Shown: positions 43,951-53,218, counted from the stretch's first letter. The stretch is DNA of 64,000 nt from Candidatus Sulfopaludibacter sp. SbA3 (GCA_945893365.1 CAMDED010000001.1:124001-188000); one strand, 5' to 3'. Program-made: numbers and translations. Notes: generated by a model not told the origin, from the letters alone.

Positions 43951-44153
43951 CCTTTCGTGTTGATACGGATCGCGAAGTCCTTTTCGGTGAGGTGTTCTGA
44001 AGAACGCACGGCATCGACGAGTGGTTTCGTCCGGCTCTCCCACCGAGCAATTGCCCGGTTCAAGCGTTCCTGGACTTTGGGGTCAGCTAATCGCTCCGTC
44101 GCGGCACCGGCAGCGGTGGAGTTAGGCCTTCGGACAGTCTTCTTGCGTGTCAT
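43947..44153 (-). CDS. Small basic protein coupled to the papain-like gene
   Basis: This 68-residue protein starts at ATG 44153 behind AAAGGAAG and ends in a TGA that overlaps the next start. It has a basic, likely flexible N-terminus (MTRKKTVRRPNS) and a helical part (KVQERLNRAIARWESRTKPL), then SEHLTEKDFAIRINTKG. It could be an antitoxin-like or adaptor protein for the larger gene; there is no diagnostic motif. Confidence 0.6.
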   Translation of the reverse strand: MTRKKTVRRPNSTAAGAATERLADPKVQERLNRAIARWESRTKPLVDAVRSSEHLTEKDFAIRINTKG

Positions 44154-45280
44154 GAAGTCTTCCTTTGGTCCACAGAGTCGAAAACGTCCATGATGACACA
44201 GCCGACAGGGGCATCGCCATGAGTGTAGTCCCCTAGGTGATTTCCCATTTCCGCCGCAACTCGATGATCGAAGCACCACGGATCTTCCAGCGTTGCTTGG
44301 GTCCAACTTTCTTGGCCTCGACTTCCTCGCGCTTGCCATACTCCTTGGAGTGTTGGCTTCAGTTAACCTCTCCTCCGAGGAAATCTGTGGCCTCTCTTGC
44401 AGTATACCGATCGTCTTGTTTCAGTGGTTTAGCCACTGATCCCGATAGTACATGACGTTTGATGTGTTTGTCTATGGGAATCTGTAGGGATCATGTAGGG
44501 ATCGACAGGTCTGTGTGATGCTGTCTGAGGACCCTCTGGAACAACACCTTCTTCGACGATTCAAGTCAGCGTCGGTCGGTGGACGCGGTCTAGCTGTCCC
44601 CACGCCTGTAACGATGCTTTCGATCCGAGCGACCTCGGCGTTCGTGAACTCAAAAGTCCTCTGCTGGGATCGAGAGCGACGGACTCCATACTGTCCGCTC
44701 CCGAGAGCCCGTGCAGGTTCAGAGGCTGGGTGTGGTCCCGGTGTCAATTTCATTCGATTTGTCCTTTCTGCCTGCCAGGGTCTGTGGCCAGCTCGCGGTG
44801 GGCCCTGCTTCTTGCCTCTCAGGGACGACTTCGCCGCCCCGTCGAGATCCGGAGCCTTGGCGTTCATCGTCCTGACCCGATCCGGTGTCTGGTTGCCTGT
44901 TTCCGTGTGGCGCGTAAACCGCCCAGAGCGACCCCACATATCGCGAGATGGCGACTTGTCGTCCCGGCGGATTGTTCAGGCTGGGCGAACCGACCGCTCA
45001 GAACCTGCCCCAACTTTGCCTAGCGTCGGAGTCACGCCGGGAATGTATCCTGATATGGACATCACATGCGCCCAAACCAGCCTCGCCCAGCTCGTGTAAT
45101 TCTTGCGATGTTGAGGCTTATACGACGCATGACGCGGACGCTGAGACGTCGCCCCACTGTGCTTCGGGCAAGTGGTGGACTCCACTGTTAAGATGTCGGT
45201 TGCCACATGAGAATAAAAGCACACCGGACTCTTCATGGAACCGAGATGCTGAGGCAGAAGGCCACCGGATCGACGTCCAC
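44154..45280. other. Stretch without a supported gene
   Basis: About 1.1 kb lies between the defence cluster and the phage tail genes. Several frames are open on both strands, including a minus-strand one of 155 codons at 44472-44939, but their Arg/Pro/Ser-rich content looks like GC-driven shadow. A minus-strand block at 44234-44353 reads naturally (ending ASIIELRRKWEIT) but has no start codon, so it may be gene debris. The region is a likely junction scar. Confidence 0.4.
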
Positions 45281-45451
45281 TCACTCCTCGGTCGCACCGC
45301 CCAGGTCGAAGAAGACAAGCCGGCCCGTGGCGGAGGCATCGTAAGAGGGGGTTTGGGTGCTTACCGGCCCGTGCTCGGCATAGGGCAGTCGGCGGGTCTC
45401 CGGCTTGCCGTAGCCTGTGAGGGAGGAAGGCCGCGCAGAAACGGGAGACAT
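45281..45451 (-). CDS. Possible small phage protein
   Basis: A 56-codon frame from ATG 45451 reads PETRRLPYAEHGPVSTQTPS and ends LVFFDLGGATEE, which looks more like real protein than the other frames here. It follows the last tail gene on the same strand with a gap of about 145 bases. There is no good ribosome binding site and I recognise no family, so it is tentative. Confidence 0.3.
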   Translation of the reverse strand: MSPVSARPSSLTGYGKPETRRLPYAEHGPVSTQTPSYDASATGRLVFFDLGGATEE

Positions 45452-45596
45452 CGCCGCTCGGCGTCTTGCGGTCTTGCCGCCCGTCGGATCGCTTACGCGA
45501 TGAAAGCATACCGAGCCCGCCGCCGCTCGATGTTGCATTCACGACGAGTGTGATCATGTGTGGGAAGGTGTGATCAAGCGTGTTTCATTGGAGACA

Positions 45597-45827
45597 TCAA
45601 CGGAACTCGTTGCCGAAGGAAAGGCCGAAGGAGAGCACAATCACCACCTGCATGCGCACCGCGGTGACGCGCGCGGCTGAGCTGGCATAAATTGGCTGTA
45701 CTGCTACTTTGGTGACGCGCGCAGCCGAGCTCGCGTAAATCGGCTGTGCCGCTACTTTGGTGACGCGCGCGGCCGAACTGGCGTAGATCGGCTGTACCGC
45801 TACTTTGGTGACCCGGTCGTTCGCCAC
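45597..45827 (-). CDS. Small phage tail protein with repeated 16-residue unit
   Basis: This 76-residue protein consists mainly of three near-identical copies of RVTKVAVQPIYASSAA, followed by RVTAVRMQVVIVLSFG and a short end. Related RVT-type beta repeats occur in small tail-associated proteins of siphoviruses. It starts two bases after the lectin-like tail gene. The repeats are also strong at DNA level (48-bp units), so copy number could vary by slippage. Confidence 0.65.
   Translation of the reverse strand: MANDRVTKVAVQPIYASSAARVTKVAAQPIYASSAARVTKVAVQPIYASSAARVTAVRMQVVIVLSFGLSFGNEFR
45663..45806. repeat. Three tandem 48-bp repeats
   Basis: Units at 45663-45710, 45711-45758 and 45759-45806 start with GGTGACGCGCGC and end with GCTACTTT, with scattered mismatches. 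A partial fourth unit begins at 45807. They encode the 16-residue repeats of the small tail protein, so the unit keeps the reading frame. Confidence 0.85.
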
Positions 45828-45829
45828 GG

Positions 45830-46861
45830 CTATACCGTTCGCTTTTGCCCGAACTCTCCCGCGTCGATTTCAGCGACGGTCCAGGGGAGCCCGGTCGCGG
45901 GATTCAGCTCGAAGATATAGTCGAGCCCGCTATAGACCCCGTGAACGAACTGGTCGCCGCCAGGCGCGAGGTAATCCGTCCCGCTCAGGCGCGCGATCGC
46001 TTGCAGCTTATCCACGCCGCCAGAGTCGGTTTTTGCGTAGGCGCGAACCTGGAGGGCGGCGATAACTCCTTGCGCCGCGGGAAGGGCTGGATAGAGGTAC
46101 GTGTCCGACAGCGGAGCGGAGCCCGCGTTCATATAGCTTGTATCGTAGTCGAGAGCCCCGTTCACGCGCGAGAAATGAGCCGAACCGCTATTCGGCGTCC
46201 ATCCGGTGTTCGCGCCGTCGCTCGCGGGCGCGGCGCTTGTGATCCGCGCGTCGCCGAGAAAGTTATTGTTCTGGGCGCCGGTTGTGTCGCAGACGTAGAG
46301 GTCGTCGAAGAGAACGATAGCGGTTAGGCCGCCGCCGGAGCTCAAACGCTCGGAGGAAAACGAAATCCCGTTACAGCTCCCCGATCCGAACGTCCCCGTC
46401 AGATTCACTACCTGAATGCCGTCCACCAACACGATCGCAGTTCCCGGAGACCCGGGTGTTAGCTTCACTTCGATGTAACTGGCGAAGTGACTGAACGCGG
46501 CGGTCCCCACGAGGGCGTTAGCGGAGTCGTAGAATTTCAAGATGCCGGGCGCTTGATTCCTTACCCTGAACAGAGACGTTGCGCCATTGAGGAAGGAGAT
46601 CTCCGCATAGAGCGTCGATGAGGGGAAGTCCGTCGTCATGGCGCACCCGACAATGACCGGACTCGAAGCGAGGAAGTTGTACAGCGCGACTGTTGGCGGG
46701 TTCAGGAACGCGCCGCTCACGAGCTTGAGAGCCTTTCCCGATCCGGTGCGTCCGGTGACGAGAGAAATATTGGCGGTGTTCTGCAGGAACGCCGCTGTCA
46801 TCGCTACGTCTGCAACAACCGCAAAATCGTCGAATCCCTCAGCAAAAAGCAGCACGGTCAC
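45830..46861 (-). CDS. Phage tail protein with lectin-like (concanavalin-type) fold
   Basis: This protein of about 343 residues is rich in beta strands and Ser/Thr/Gly. The segments AIVLVDGIQVVNLTGTF, FSSERLSSGGG and LFDDLYVCDTTG are typical of concanavalin A-like tail or fibre domains. It probably sits at the tail tip and contacts the host surface. The GTG at 46861 overlaps the previous stop as GTGA; a GTG six bases later has a better-spaced GGAGG. Its C-terminal part (TGLPWTVAEIDAGEFGQKRT) recalls other phage tail proteins. Confidence 0.7.
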   Translation of the reverse strand: MTVLLFAEGFDDFAVVADVAMTAAFLQNTANISLVTGRTGSGKALKLVSGAFLNPPTVALYNFLASSPVIVGCAMTTDFPSSTLYAEISFLNGATSLFRVRNQAPGILKFYDSANALVGTAAFSHFASYIEVKLTPGSPGTAIVLVDGIQVVNLTGTFGSGSCNGISFSSERLSSGGGLTAIVLFDDLYVCDTTGAQNNNFLGDARITSAAPASDGANTGWTPNSGSAHFSRVNGALDYDTSYMNAGSAPLSDTYLYPALPAAQGVIAALQVRAYAKTDSGGVDKLQAIARLSGTDYLAPGGDQFVHGVYSGLDYIFELNPATGLPWTVAEIDAGEFGQKRTV

Positions 46862-47463
46862 CTCCTCCATTCCAGACAAAAGCTCGCGATGCCCTTGATG
46901 TCCCGCTGCCCGCTGCCCGCCGTGATGTCTGGTGTCAGCACGTCGCCGTCGAGTAACGCCGTCACGCTGAACCCGGTGAACGTGACCGGCGTGTTGATCG
47001 CGGTTGCCAGCGGGATCGTGCAGGTAATCAACGCGCTCGACACGCCGGCGCGAACCAGGTTAAAGCGCACCGTCAGGTCGGCCGAGATCGCCAAGCGCAG
47101 CAGACCTACCACACGGGTCGCCGTGCCGTCAGAGAACACGGTCACGTGATCCGCGATGTCGTTGCCAACGGTAGCGTCTTTAACGAGCAGCGTGCGCTCG
47201 TAGCGCACCAGCGGCGGGGCAGGCGGGGCTTCCCAGGTGCCATCCGCCTTCAGGAACTTCCCGGCCGCGGCATCGCCGACTACCGGGGCCGGGACAGCGC
47301 CGCTTTCCGGAGGGGCGAGCGGACTTGAAGGGTCCCCGTCCCCGACCATCAGCGGCATGTAAACGGAGACGTTCCGCGGCGCAAGCGCATCCGCCTGCCA
47401 TTTGCAGTTCGTCACTCCAGAGGGCGGCGGAGGCGTCGTGTCGTTGAGGTTGATGAGAGCCAT
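46858..47463 (-). CDS. Phage tail fibre-like protein
   Basis: This 201-residue protein contains GKFLKADGTWEAPPAP, a pattern common in phage tail fibre and baseplate proteins, and a beta-rich C-terminal domain (LTVRFNLVRAGVSSALITCT). Its N-terminus is Pro-rich. It lies between the host-specificity-like gene (one base upstream) and the lectin-like protein. A tail-tip accessory role is likely; the exact partner is unknown. Confidence 0.65.
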   Translation of the reverse strand: MALINLNDTTPPPPSGVTNCKWQADALAPRNVSVYMPLMVGDGDPSSPLAPPESGAVPAPVVGDAAAGKFLKADGTWEAPPAPPLVRYERTLLVKDATVGNDIADHVTVFSDGTATRVVGLLRLAISADLTVRFNLVRAGVSSALITCTIPLATAINTPVTFTGFSVTALLDGDVLTPDITAGSGQRDIKGIASFCLEWRR

Positions 47464-47464
47464 C

Positions 47465-49909
47465 TTAAGTGCCGTTCACGGTGTAGAGATCGTCAAGGGT
47501 CCCGACATTACTGGGCAGCGCGGATTGCTGGTAGCCCCTTGCTGATAATTCCTCCGACGGGTCCCAATCGTAAATCGACGGATCGGTCTCCTGCACGTCG
47601 ATCTCGGTACCGAGCAGGGTCACCTCGCTGCTCTCAACCTGAACCTTGTCCAGCTTGAGGCGGTGGGCGGAGATCTCCAGAAGCTTGTTCGTCCAGCCGA
47701 GCAACGGCAGGGTCATCTGCACCACATCGAGCGCGGTCGCCTGATAGAGAGCCATGTTGTAGACAAACGTTCCGGTGCCCTGCTGGCGGCGGCGCATCAG
47801 TTCGATCTTGGCGAGCCGCTGCGCCATCGCCGTTGAGATCGTGAACGGAAGCTGAATGTCGAACCAGCGACGGTCGCCGCCGTCGGCCGCGAGGTTGGCA
47901 TCGCCCTCGGGATAGAGCGGAGAGCCGCTGGCGTAACCGTGCAGCGTGTCCTGCGCATAAGGCGGGATATCGCTCGGCTGCCAGTTGTTTGTGGGGCTGA
48001 TGTAGGTTCCCTTGACGCCGTTGTACAGGTCGCGGCTTGAAACCTTCGAGCGCCATCGGAAGGGCCCGGCCGCAAGAGCGAGCGCGCGTCCTGTGCCCGC
48101 GATGCCCGCCGGCGTGGTATCCGGCGGCGTCGTGGACGATACCGCCGCGTATAGCCCGAGCTGCAGAATCGGCGATTGCCCGAGGGACGAGAAGTGATGA
48201 CGCTCTATAGTTGCGAACGAAGTAATGTCGCCGTCGATCGCGTTTTCGGGATCAAGAATTTGGCCGGACCCATACGGGATCACCTTGTACCACGAGGGGC
48301 GCAAGCGCTCCGTCGAGCCATCCGCGTAGACGACATCCATCCACGTATCGTAAATGCGAAAGCGGGCGGGCGGATCGTCGTCGTGGAACAAAGTACCCGC
48401 AATGAGAAGTTGCGCATGCACCGTGCCGTCGATGAGTCCTGCTATGCAGTCGGCCATCGGCACACCGCCCATGCCGTCGCTCATTGCGGGGCGTGTATCC
48501 GTTCGAATCGTATAATTGTCGTGTTCGTACAGCACGGGGGTCGTGCCGCCGAACAAGGCGATGGGTCCAAGATGGAGGCCAGCGTAACCTTCAACGGCCT
48601 CATCGTGCGTATAATCCGAGACCAGCGAAAATGTTGCGGAGACGGCGATACCCTGGGCAAGTTGAATCGAGACGCCCCGCCAGCCTGCCGGGTGGATGAC
48701 GAACTGGCCGCTGGTATAAGTAATCCGGCCTCCGCATGCTGTCAAGAGGTTTTGCAGCACCTCGCCGCGCTTTATCGTGAGCGGGAACGTCCCGTTGCAG
48801 GAGTAGCGAGGCTCGACGCCGCCTGCGGCGATCGCCACGGTTTCATCGCAGAGGTTCACCGCGGCGATCAGCTCAGGGTACGGTATCTCTGTGCCGTACC
48901 CCGCTTTGAAGCCCCACGTCCGGTTGCTGAGGTAGTCGGCGATGCAGAGCACCGGGTTCTCGGTGTAGCCGACAGTCGGCGGACTCGTGCGCGGATCGGC
49001 GATATCATTCTTGCCGCTTACATGGAAGCTGATCGCAGGCAGCCCGTTCGCGAAAATCTCGTCATCGTAGTTCAGCCTCAGAAAGACGGCCGTCTTGCCG
49101 AGCAGACGATGGTTCGCAGTCCATGGGTTGTTCGGGTAAGCGATCAGGTCGCCTGTGTCGCCCTGGTTGGGTGTGCCGGCGATCATTCCGGGGAAGGTTT
49201 CGGTGTGATCGCCGAGCAGCACTTCCATGTGCACATGCCGCCCGAAATCCGCCCAGGTGGTTGAGACCTGACCTTCCAGATCGACGGTGGCGGGGGGCCC
49301 GCCGCAGATGAACGAGAAGGTGACGCTGCCCGGCCCGCCCGGAACCTGGCTGATGATGTGGACCGGGTATCTGCCGTTCAGAGTCGGGTCGCCCGTGACG
49401 CCTTCGACCTCCACGGTGTCGCCGTCCTGGAGCAGCGGAATGTTCGCGTGAAGGACGACGGTGACAACATCGTTCGCGCGCGAGATTCGGAAGATCGGAA
49501 TCGTCTGCTGAACGGGTGTGAAGCTCGTCCCGCTCGTGGGGTCCAACTGGATTCGATGGCCGTCGAACAGCAGATCGTCCACGCTCTTGCAGGCGTGGCA
49601 GGCGAGCACGATCACCATGTCGAGGTATTTGTTGTGCTCATCGAACTGGGCGACGTGGATCAGGATGCCGCCGATTTTTGCGCGGCCGTAGATCACGTTC
49701 CATGGCGCAATCGGATTGCGGGTGGCCGTGCTCGTCCCCGAGAGCGGGCCTTTGGACAGCAGTGTGCCGATTCCACCAATCACCATCCCGGCCCCGACCG
49801 AGATCAGGAACGCAGTGAGCGGAGTCGATGCGCCGAACGTGACGAACTCGAGAAACAGCCCGGTCCCGATCAGGGCGGAGCCCGCGATCACGTTTATGAA
49901 TTTCGCCAT
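47465..49909 (-). CDS. Phage tail tip / host specificity protein (J-like)
   Basis: This 814-residue protein has a hydrophobic N-terminal region (INVIAGSALIGTGLFLEF, and AFLISVGAGMVIGGIG) as is common in J-like tail tip proteins. A long beta-rich body follows (RNPIAPWNVIYGRAKIGGIL, then LTACGGRITYTSGQFVIHPA), with a final domain holding LPLLGWTNKLLEIS. It would form the central tail hub that meets the host receptor. The gene is in the usual place, after the NlpC/DUF6950-like gene and before the fibre genes. Confidence 0.8.
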   Translation of the reverse strand: MAKFINVIAGSALIGTGLFLEFVTFGASTPLTAFLISVGAGMVIGGIGTLLSKGPLSGTSTATRNPIAPWNVIYGRAKIGGILIHVAQFDEHNKYLDMVIVLACHACKSVDDLLFDGHRIQLDPTSGTSFTPVQQTIPIFRISRANDVVTVVLHANIPLLQDGDTVEVEGVTGDPTLNGRYPVHIISQVPGGPGSVTFSFICGGPPATVDLEGQVSTTWADFGRHVHMEVLLGDHTETFPGMIAGTPNQGDTGDLIAYPNNPWTANHRLLGKTAVFLRLNYDDEIFANGLPAISFHVSGKNDIADPRTSPPTVGYTENPVLCIADYLSNRTWGFKAGYGTEIPYPELIAAVNLCDETVAIAAGGVEPRYSCNGTFPLTIKRGEVLQNLLTACGGRITYTSGQFVIHPAGWRGVSIQLAQGIAVSATFSLVSDYTHDEAVEGYAGLHLGPIALFGGTTPVLYEHDNYTIRTDTRPAMSDGMGGVPMADCIAGLIDGTVHAQLLIAGTLFHDDDPPARFRIYDTWMDVVYADGSTERLRPSWYKVIPYGSGQILDPENAIDGDITSFATIERHHFSSLGQSPILQLGLYAAVSSTTPPDTTPAGIAGTGRALALAAGPFRWRSKVSSRDLYNGVKGTYISPTNNWQPSDIPPYAQDTLHGYASGSPLYPEGDANLAADGGDRRWFDIQLPFTISTAMAQRLAKIELMRRRQQGTGTFVYNMALYQATALDVVQMTLPLLGWTNKLLEISAHRLKLDKVQVESSEVTLLGTEIDVQETDPSIYDWDPSEELSARGYQQSALPSNVGTLDDLYTVNGT

Positions 49910-49910
49910 T

Positions 49911-50339
49911 CTATATGTGCCAGGCGCGGACAGCCAGAGATATCGGGACTGCCCAGATGCCGTTCGAAGAAGCGAGGAGGACTTCGCGGCCCGTCAGAGA
50001 AACGAGCCCGAGCGAGACGTCACGGCGACCGTTACGGACAAGAGCGAGGTCTCCGCGCTGCGCATGAGAAACGTCAGTCTCGCGCATTCCGTATTCCGCT
50101 GCGACCGCTTCCACTGCCACCTCGACGGACCGCAGTCCGCACCTGCGCATGAAGCGGCGAGCTTCCACACGAGAGGAGTAAGCGCCGCGAAGATCCGCCG
50201 CGGGATCGACGCCGGTCATGACCTGAACGGCCTCGCCCACGAACAGACAGCAGTCCCACCGGCCATACTCGAACGCCTCGAAGCGATGCTCCACCAAGAA
50301 CGCATGAAGGAGCGCCTGCCAGTTTCCTTTTCTCGTCAC
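49911..50339 (-). CDS. DUF6950-like phage tail protein (NlpC/P60-like)
   Basis: This protein of about 142 residues starts at GTG 50339, which overlaps the previous stop as GTGA; the frame is open to 50372. FEYGRWDCCLFVGEAVQVMT, followed by DPAADLRGAYSS, is the signature of the DUF6950 group, in which the Cys after WD is the candidate nucleophile. A His in the expected later position (SHAQRGDLAL) is present. In siphoviruses such proteins are tail-tip peptidases for host wall crossing. Confidence 0.75.
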   Translation of the reverse strand: MTRKGNWQALLHAFLVEHRFEAFEYGRWDCCLFVGEAVQVMTGVDPAADLRGAYSSRVEARRFMRRCGLRSVEVAVEAVAAEYGMRETDVSHAQRGDLALVRNGRRDVSLGLVSLTGREVLLASSNGIWAVPISLAVRAWHI

Positions 50340-50917
50340 AGGTTGTTGCTGCTCGAAGGAGTGCGTCCCCAATAAATCTGGGCTTCCTGAATCGAACTGA
50401 CAAACTCGAAGCCCCGATCGCCCGGATAGTCGCGCTGCTGGTCTTCGTTGGTGTAGCGGCGGTCCACGGCGACGTTCATTTCGAACAGCCGGTTCTCGCA
50501 GTTGATCGCGATGGTCGCCGCCGTCCCGTTTACCTCAAGCGTGGGCTGGTCCATCTGGCCGGCAAAGGCGCAGACGGGGTCCGCGATCAGAACGCCCGCC
50601 TCGTTGAACAGGCCGAGGGTGACGATCACCGGCAGCCCTACCTGGAACTCGACCAGTATGTCTTCGAGCAGCGCTGCGTCAATTCCGCTCAGGGTGAGCG
50701 TGATTCCCTTGGCCTCGACCGTGCCGCTCTCTTCGATAGTCGAGACGCTGCCGAGAGATCCGATTCCAACCCACTCGTGACCGCCCCAGGTTATCCTGCC
50801 AAGACCGCTCCAGACATAGATAGGTCCCGATGTGAAGTGAGCCTCGACGAACAGCGCGGGCCGCAGCGCCGCGCTCCGAATGGCGGCGAGGTACGCCGCA
50901 GTCATCGGTCGCGGCAC
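50336..50917 (-). CDS. Phage tail protein (DUF2163-like)
   Basis: This 193-residue protein is beta-rich and resembles the minor tail proteins encoded between the tape measure and the tip in lambda-like and gene-transfer-agent clusters: ALFVEAHFTSGPIYVWSGLG, then ITLTLSGIDAALLEDIL and NCENRLFEMNVAVDRRYT. It probably forms part of the tail hub ring. The next gene overlaps its end by four bases, and the gene before it ends one base upstream. Confidence 0.65.
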   Translation of the reverse strand: MPRPMTAAYLAAIRSAALRPALFVEAHFTSGPIYVWSGLGRITWGGHEWVGIGSLGSVSTIEESGTVEAKGITLTLSGIDAALLEDILVEFQVGLPVIVTLGLFNEAGVLIADPVCAFAGQMDQPTLEVNGTAATIAINCENRLFEMNVAVDRRYTNEDQQRDYPGDRGFEFVSSIQEAQIYWGRTPSSSNNL

Positions 50918-50918
50918 T

Positions 50919-51539
50919 TTAGAGAGCCTCGCGAATGTCGAACTGTATCCCGTAGGTCCGCGACGCAGTGATGGACCATTTGCGCGCGTTGGACTTCAGC
51001 CTCCACAGTGCCTTCGTGTTTTGCGTGACGATGACTGCACTGTCCGCGGGCGACTCCCGAAGTTGGGGCCAAATGTTGAGGACGGCATGTCCGCTACCGT
51101 CTGCAGAAGCAGGCGCAAGAATTCGGTAAGCCCGATAGCCGATCTGAATCCAGTCGCCGGGGAGGAGAACTCCGGCCGCACCTGGCGTCCAGCCCTTCGT
51201 GGCGAGCAGGTACCCGCGCTGCGAGGCGCCGTCGACCAGCGGCGTGCCAAGCGCGGAGCCGCGGGGAATAGCGGCGAGCGGATCGCCAAGCTGGAACACC
51301 TTCGCCTGTCCGCGCAGAGCCATCAGGAACGCAATCCACTCCTGCGCCTGCGCGTGAGTCAGGGCAGGCATCGAGACGGAGGCCTCCATGAACGAGGCCT
51401 GCCAGTCCTGCACCTGCTGCTGGCCTGTGAACGGAGAGATGCTCACGGCAACGGTGTCGGTCGCCGTGAAATCAATCGTCGCCGGCGCGGCGGGCGTTGC
51501 GGGCATCGCGATGATGTCCCAATCGTTGAACGTGGGCAT
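50919..51539 (-). CDS. Phage minor tail protein
   Basis: This 206-residue protein has repeated beta segments (TDTVAVSISPFTGQQQVQDW, LPGDWIQIGYRAYRIL) and ends NARKWSITASRTYGIQFDI, a form common in the distal tail proteins that connect tape measure and tip. It is the first tail gene after the inserted pair at 51.8-53.9 kb. No ribosome binding site is visible in front of ATG 51539, which might be an effect of that insertion. Confidence 0.65.
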   Translation of the reverse strand: MPTFNDWDIIAMPATPAAPATIDFTATDTVAVSISPFTGQQQVQDWQASFMEASVSMPALTHAQAQEWIAFLMALRGQAKVFQLGDPLAAIPRGSALGTPLVDGASQRGYLLATKGWTPGAAGVLLPGDWIQIGYRAYRILAPASADGSGHAVLNIWPQLRESPADSAVIVTQNTKALWRLKSNARKWSITASRTYGIQFDIREAL

Positions 51540-51827
51540 GTGTTGTCGTTTGAGTTCAAAGGAGTTTTATCCTTCAGGGAATCCGGACCGCAAGAAACCG
51601 AGTGCCGAAGGAATCTCCGCACTGGGATGCCTACTTGCGCGGAACGCCGACGCACTAAGGAGTACTGAATCGAGGGAACTTGGCCCTTCGCGTTTGACCG
51701 CGGCGATTATGAGATCCTGAAATGCGCGCGTAGATCATCTTTACGTCTGGCTTTTGCCGGGTTTCGAGCAAAGGGCGAGACAATCGTCGACGTCGCATCG
51801 CCCTCCCGGAAACTAGATTGGAAAGCT

Positions 51828-52031
51828 ATGTCGAACAAAAAAGCGGGGGATCCGCGACGATACAGAGGCCTGATGCGGCCGGTACACTCGATTGCACGCC
51901 AGGATGAGGTGGCGTTTCCCGTCACCGTTGGGGACTACCCATGCAGCGAGCTCTTCAAGCCGAGCCGGGTCACGGCTCAACTCGACGTCGCGACTGAATC
52001 CAATCTTCAAGCGACAGACTTCGAAACATGA
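51828..52031 (+). CDS. Possible small protein before the zinc-ribbon gene
   Basis: A 67-codon plus-strand frame starts at ATG 51828 behind GGAAAG and its TGA overlaps the ATG of the next gene (ATGA at 52028), which argues for a real, coupled gene. The product has no known motif. The minus strand of the same place also reads naturally (for example ELSRDPARLEELAAWVVPNG), so the strand is uncertain. The 288 bases to its left hold nothing I can name. Confidence 0.35.
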   Translation: MSNKKAGDPRRYRGLMRPVHSIARQDEVAFPVTVGDYPCSELFKPSRVTAQLDVATESNLQATDFET

Positions 52032-53218
52032 GGCGGGCACTACGACGGACAGTGCTGTGTGCGACTTGTGGTGCGAAGATTTATTGGCTGCCCAGCGAGC
52101 CCTTGGCGGGCGGCGAGCATGTGATCGGAGGCCAGTGTTTTGAACCGCCACCTGCGACGACGCCCTGTCCGAAGTGCGGCAGCGCGGTGGACACCACGAT
52201 GGTTTATCCGTGCATTGACGGATTTCCAATGTCCTTCGATGTTCTGCGCCGCTCCTATGAAGGCTTTGCGCCCTACGTTGAAGGAAATCGTGGAACGATC
52301 GAGGACGATCTCCGGGAGATCCTGAAACTTAGGAGAACACCTGAGCAGATTGAAGAGGCGCTTAACACTCCCGATGCCCAACGATGGTTCCGGCAACGCG
52401 TGTTTTACCGCAGCTGCACCGCCTTTTACCGTTCTATTTCACTCCTGTGTGCATTCCTTACGCTGGAACGGGACGCGTTTCGAACATGGGGACAGGTCAC
52501 AGCGTATTATTCTCGCTTTTTCTTCTTGCAGGCATTCTTGAATCTCCTGCAGGCCACGTACGTCTATCCCGAGAAAGGCTATGCCTTACTTTACTATGAC
52601 GGCAGCCGACTCAGGTACAAAGATGCCAAGAAACTGCCCTCAATGATGCGCAGCGCCGGGTCTCACGAACAGTGGTGGTACCTCATGGAAGCAGTCAAAC
52701 ACCCGGCGGACTATCCCATTGAACACATGGAGATGATTGTCAGTCGCTTGGTGTTCAACCCCAGCAAACGTAACGCTGAGAACTACAGCTTCGAATACCT
52801 GGAAGGTTTTCCCGAACTTGACCGGTTCGACAAAGGGGCCCTGCAACTCCTCAATCACTTCCGCCCGAACCCCCGAACCGACCAGGACATCACTGACTTG
52901 GAGCGCTACTTTGAGGGACAGAATCCAGAAGATTGCGATCCCGGCGATTTCTATACGGATGACGGCACAGTCCTCTGGACCTACCTCGCAGCATACCTGC
53001 AGCTCGTCAAACACCTCGGATTCACCCAAGAATTCCTCACCACGTCGACGATCGCAGCATTAGCAGAACTCCACTTGGGTGCACGGATGCCGACGGTATT
53101 CGAAGGGATCGTACGTGCCACCAAGGAGATCCTCGCCGACAACTTCAGCCTCGACGACTTTCTCAAGGGACGGGCCCAACACCCCGAGCGGCTGTCATCC
53201 TTCTGGCCACCGAGGTAA
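52028..53218 (+). CDS. Zinc-ribbon helical protein inserted in the tail operon
   Basis: This 396-residue protein begins with a zinc ribbon made of CATCGAKIYWL and CPKCGSA. After that it is almost wholly helical (FYRSCTAFYRSISLLCAFLT, SRFFFLQAFLNLLQATYVY), ending with a helix-rich region. A HEPN-like or other helical effector fold is possible, but the R-x4-6-H motif is not visible. It runs against the direction of all surrounding phage genes and converges with a nuclease-like gene. Both features suggest a cargo gene that is not needed for the virion. Confidence 0.6.
   Translation: MRRALRRTVLCATCGAKIYWLPSEPLAGGEHVIGGQCFEPPPATTPCPKCGSAVDTTMVYPCIDGFPMSFDVLRRSYEGFAPYVEGNRGTIEDDLREILKLRRTPEQIEEALNTPDAQRWFRQRVFYRSCTAFYRSISLLCAFLTLERDAFRTWGQVTAYYSRFFFLQAFLNLLQATYVYPEKGYALLYYDGSRLRYKDAKKLPSMMRSAGSHEQWWYLMEAVKHPADYPIEHMEMIVSRLVFNPSKRNAENYSFEYLEGFPELDRFDKGALQLLNHFRPNPRTDQDITDLERYFEGQNPEDCDPGDFYTDDGTVLWTYLAAYLQLVKHLGFTQEFLTTSTIAALAELHLGARMPTVFEGIVRATKEILADNFSLDDFLKGRAQHPERLSSFWPPR

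Noticed and set aside
44234-44353. Start-less minus-strand frame ending ASIIELRRKWEIT
   Set aside because: It reads like natural protein, but a stop precedes it and no start codon follows; kept only as possible debris.
44472-44939. 155-codon minus-strand frame in the gap before the tail genes
   Set aside because: Part of it (FEFTNAEVARIE) looks protein-like, but most is Arg/Pro/Ser-rich and there is no start signal; not enough to call a gene.
45663-45806. CRISPR-like array
   Set aside because: The repeats have no spacers, are in frame with a tail protein and encode identical peptides.
48176-49264. 362-codon plus-strand frame opposite the J-like gene
   Set aside because: Antisense of a well-supported tail gene, no start signal and no recognisable domain.
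51813-52229. Minus-strand frame opposite the small gene at 51828
   Set aside because: The middle reads plausibly, but it overlaps the start of the zinc-ribbon gene and lacks a convincing start; the plus-strand frame has the ATGA coupling.
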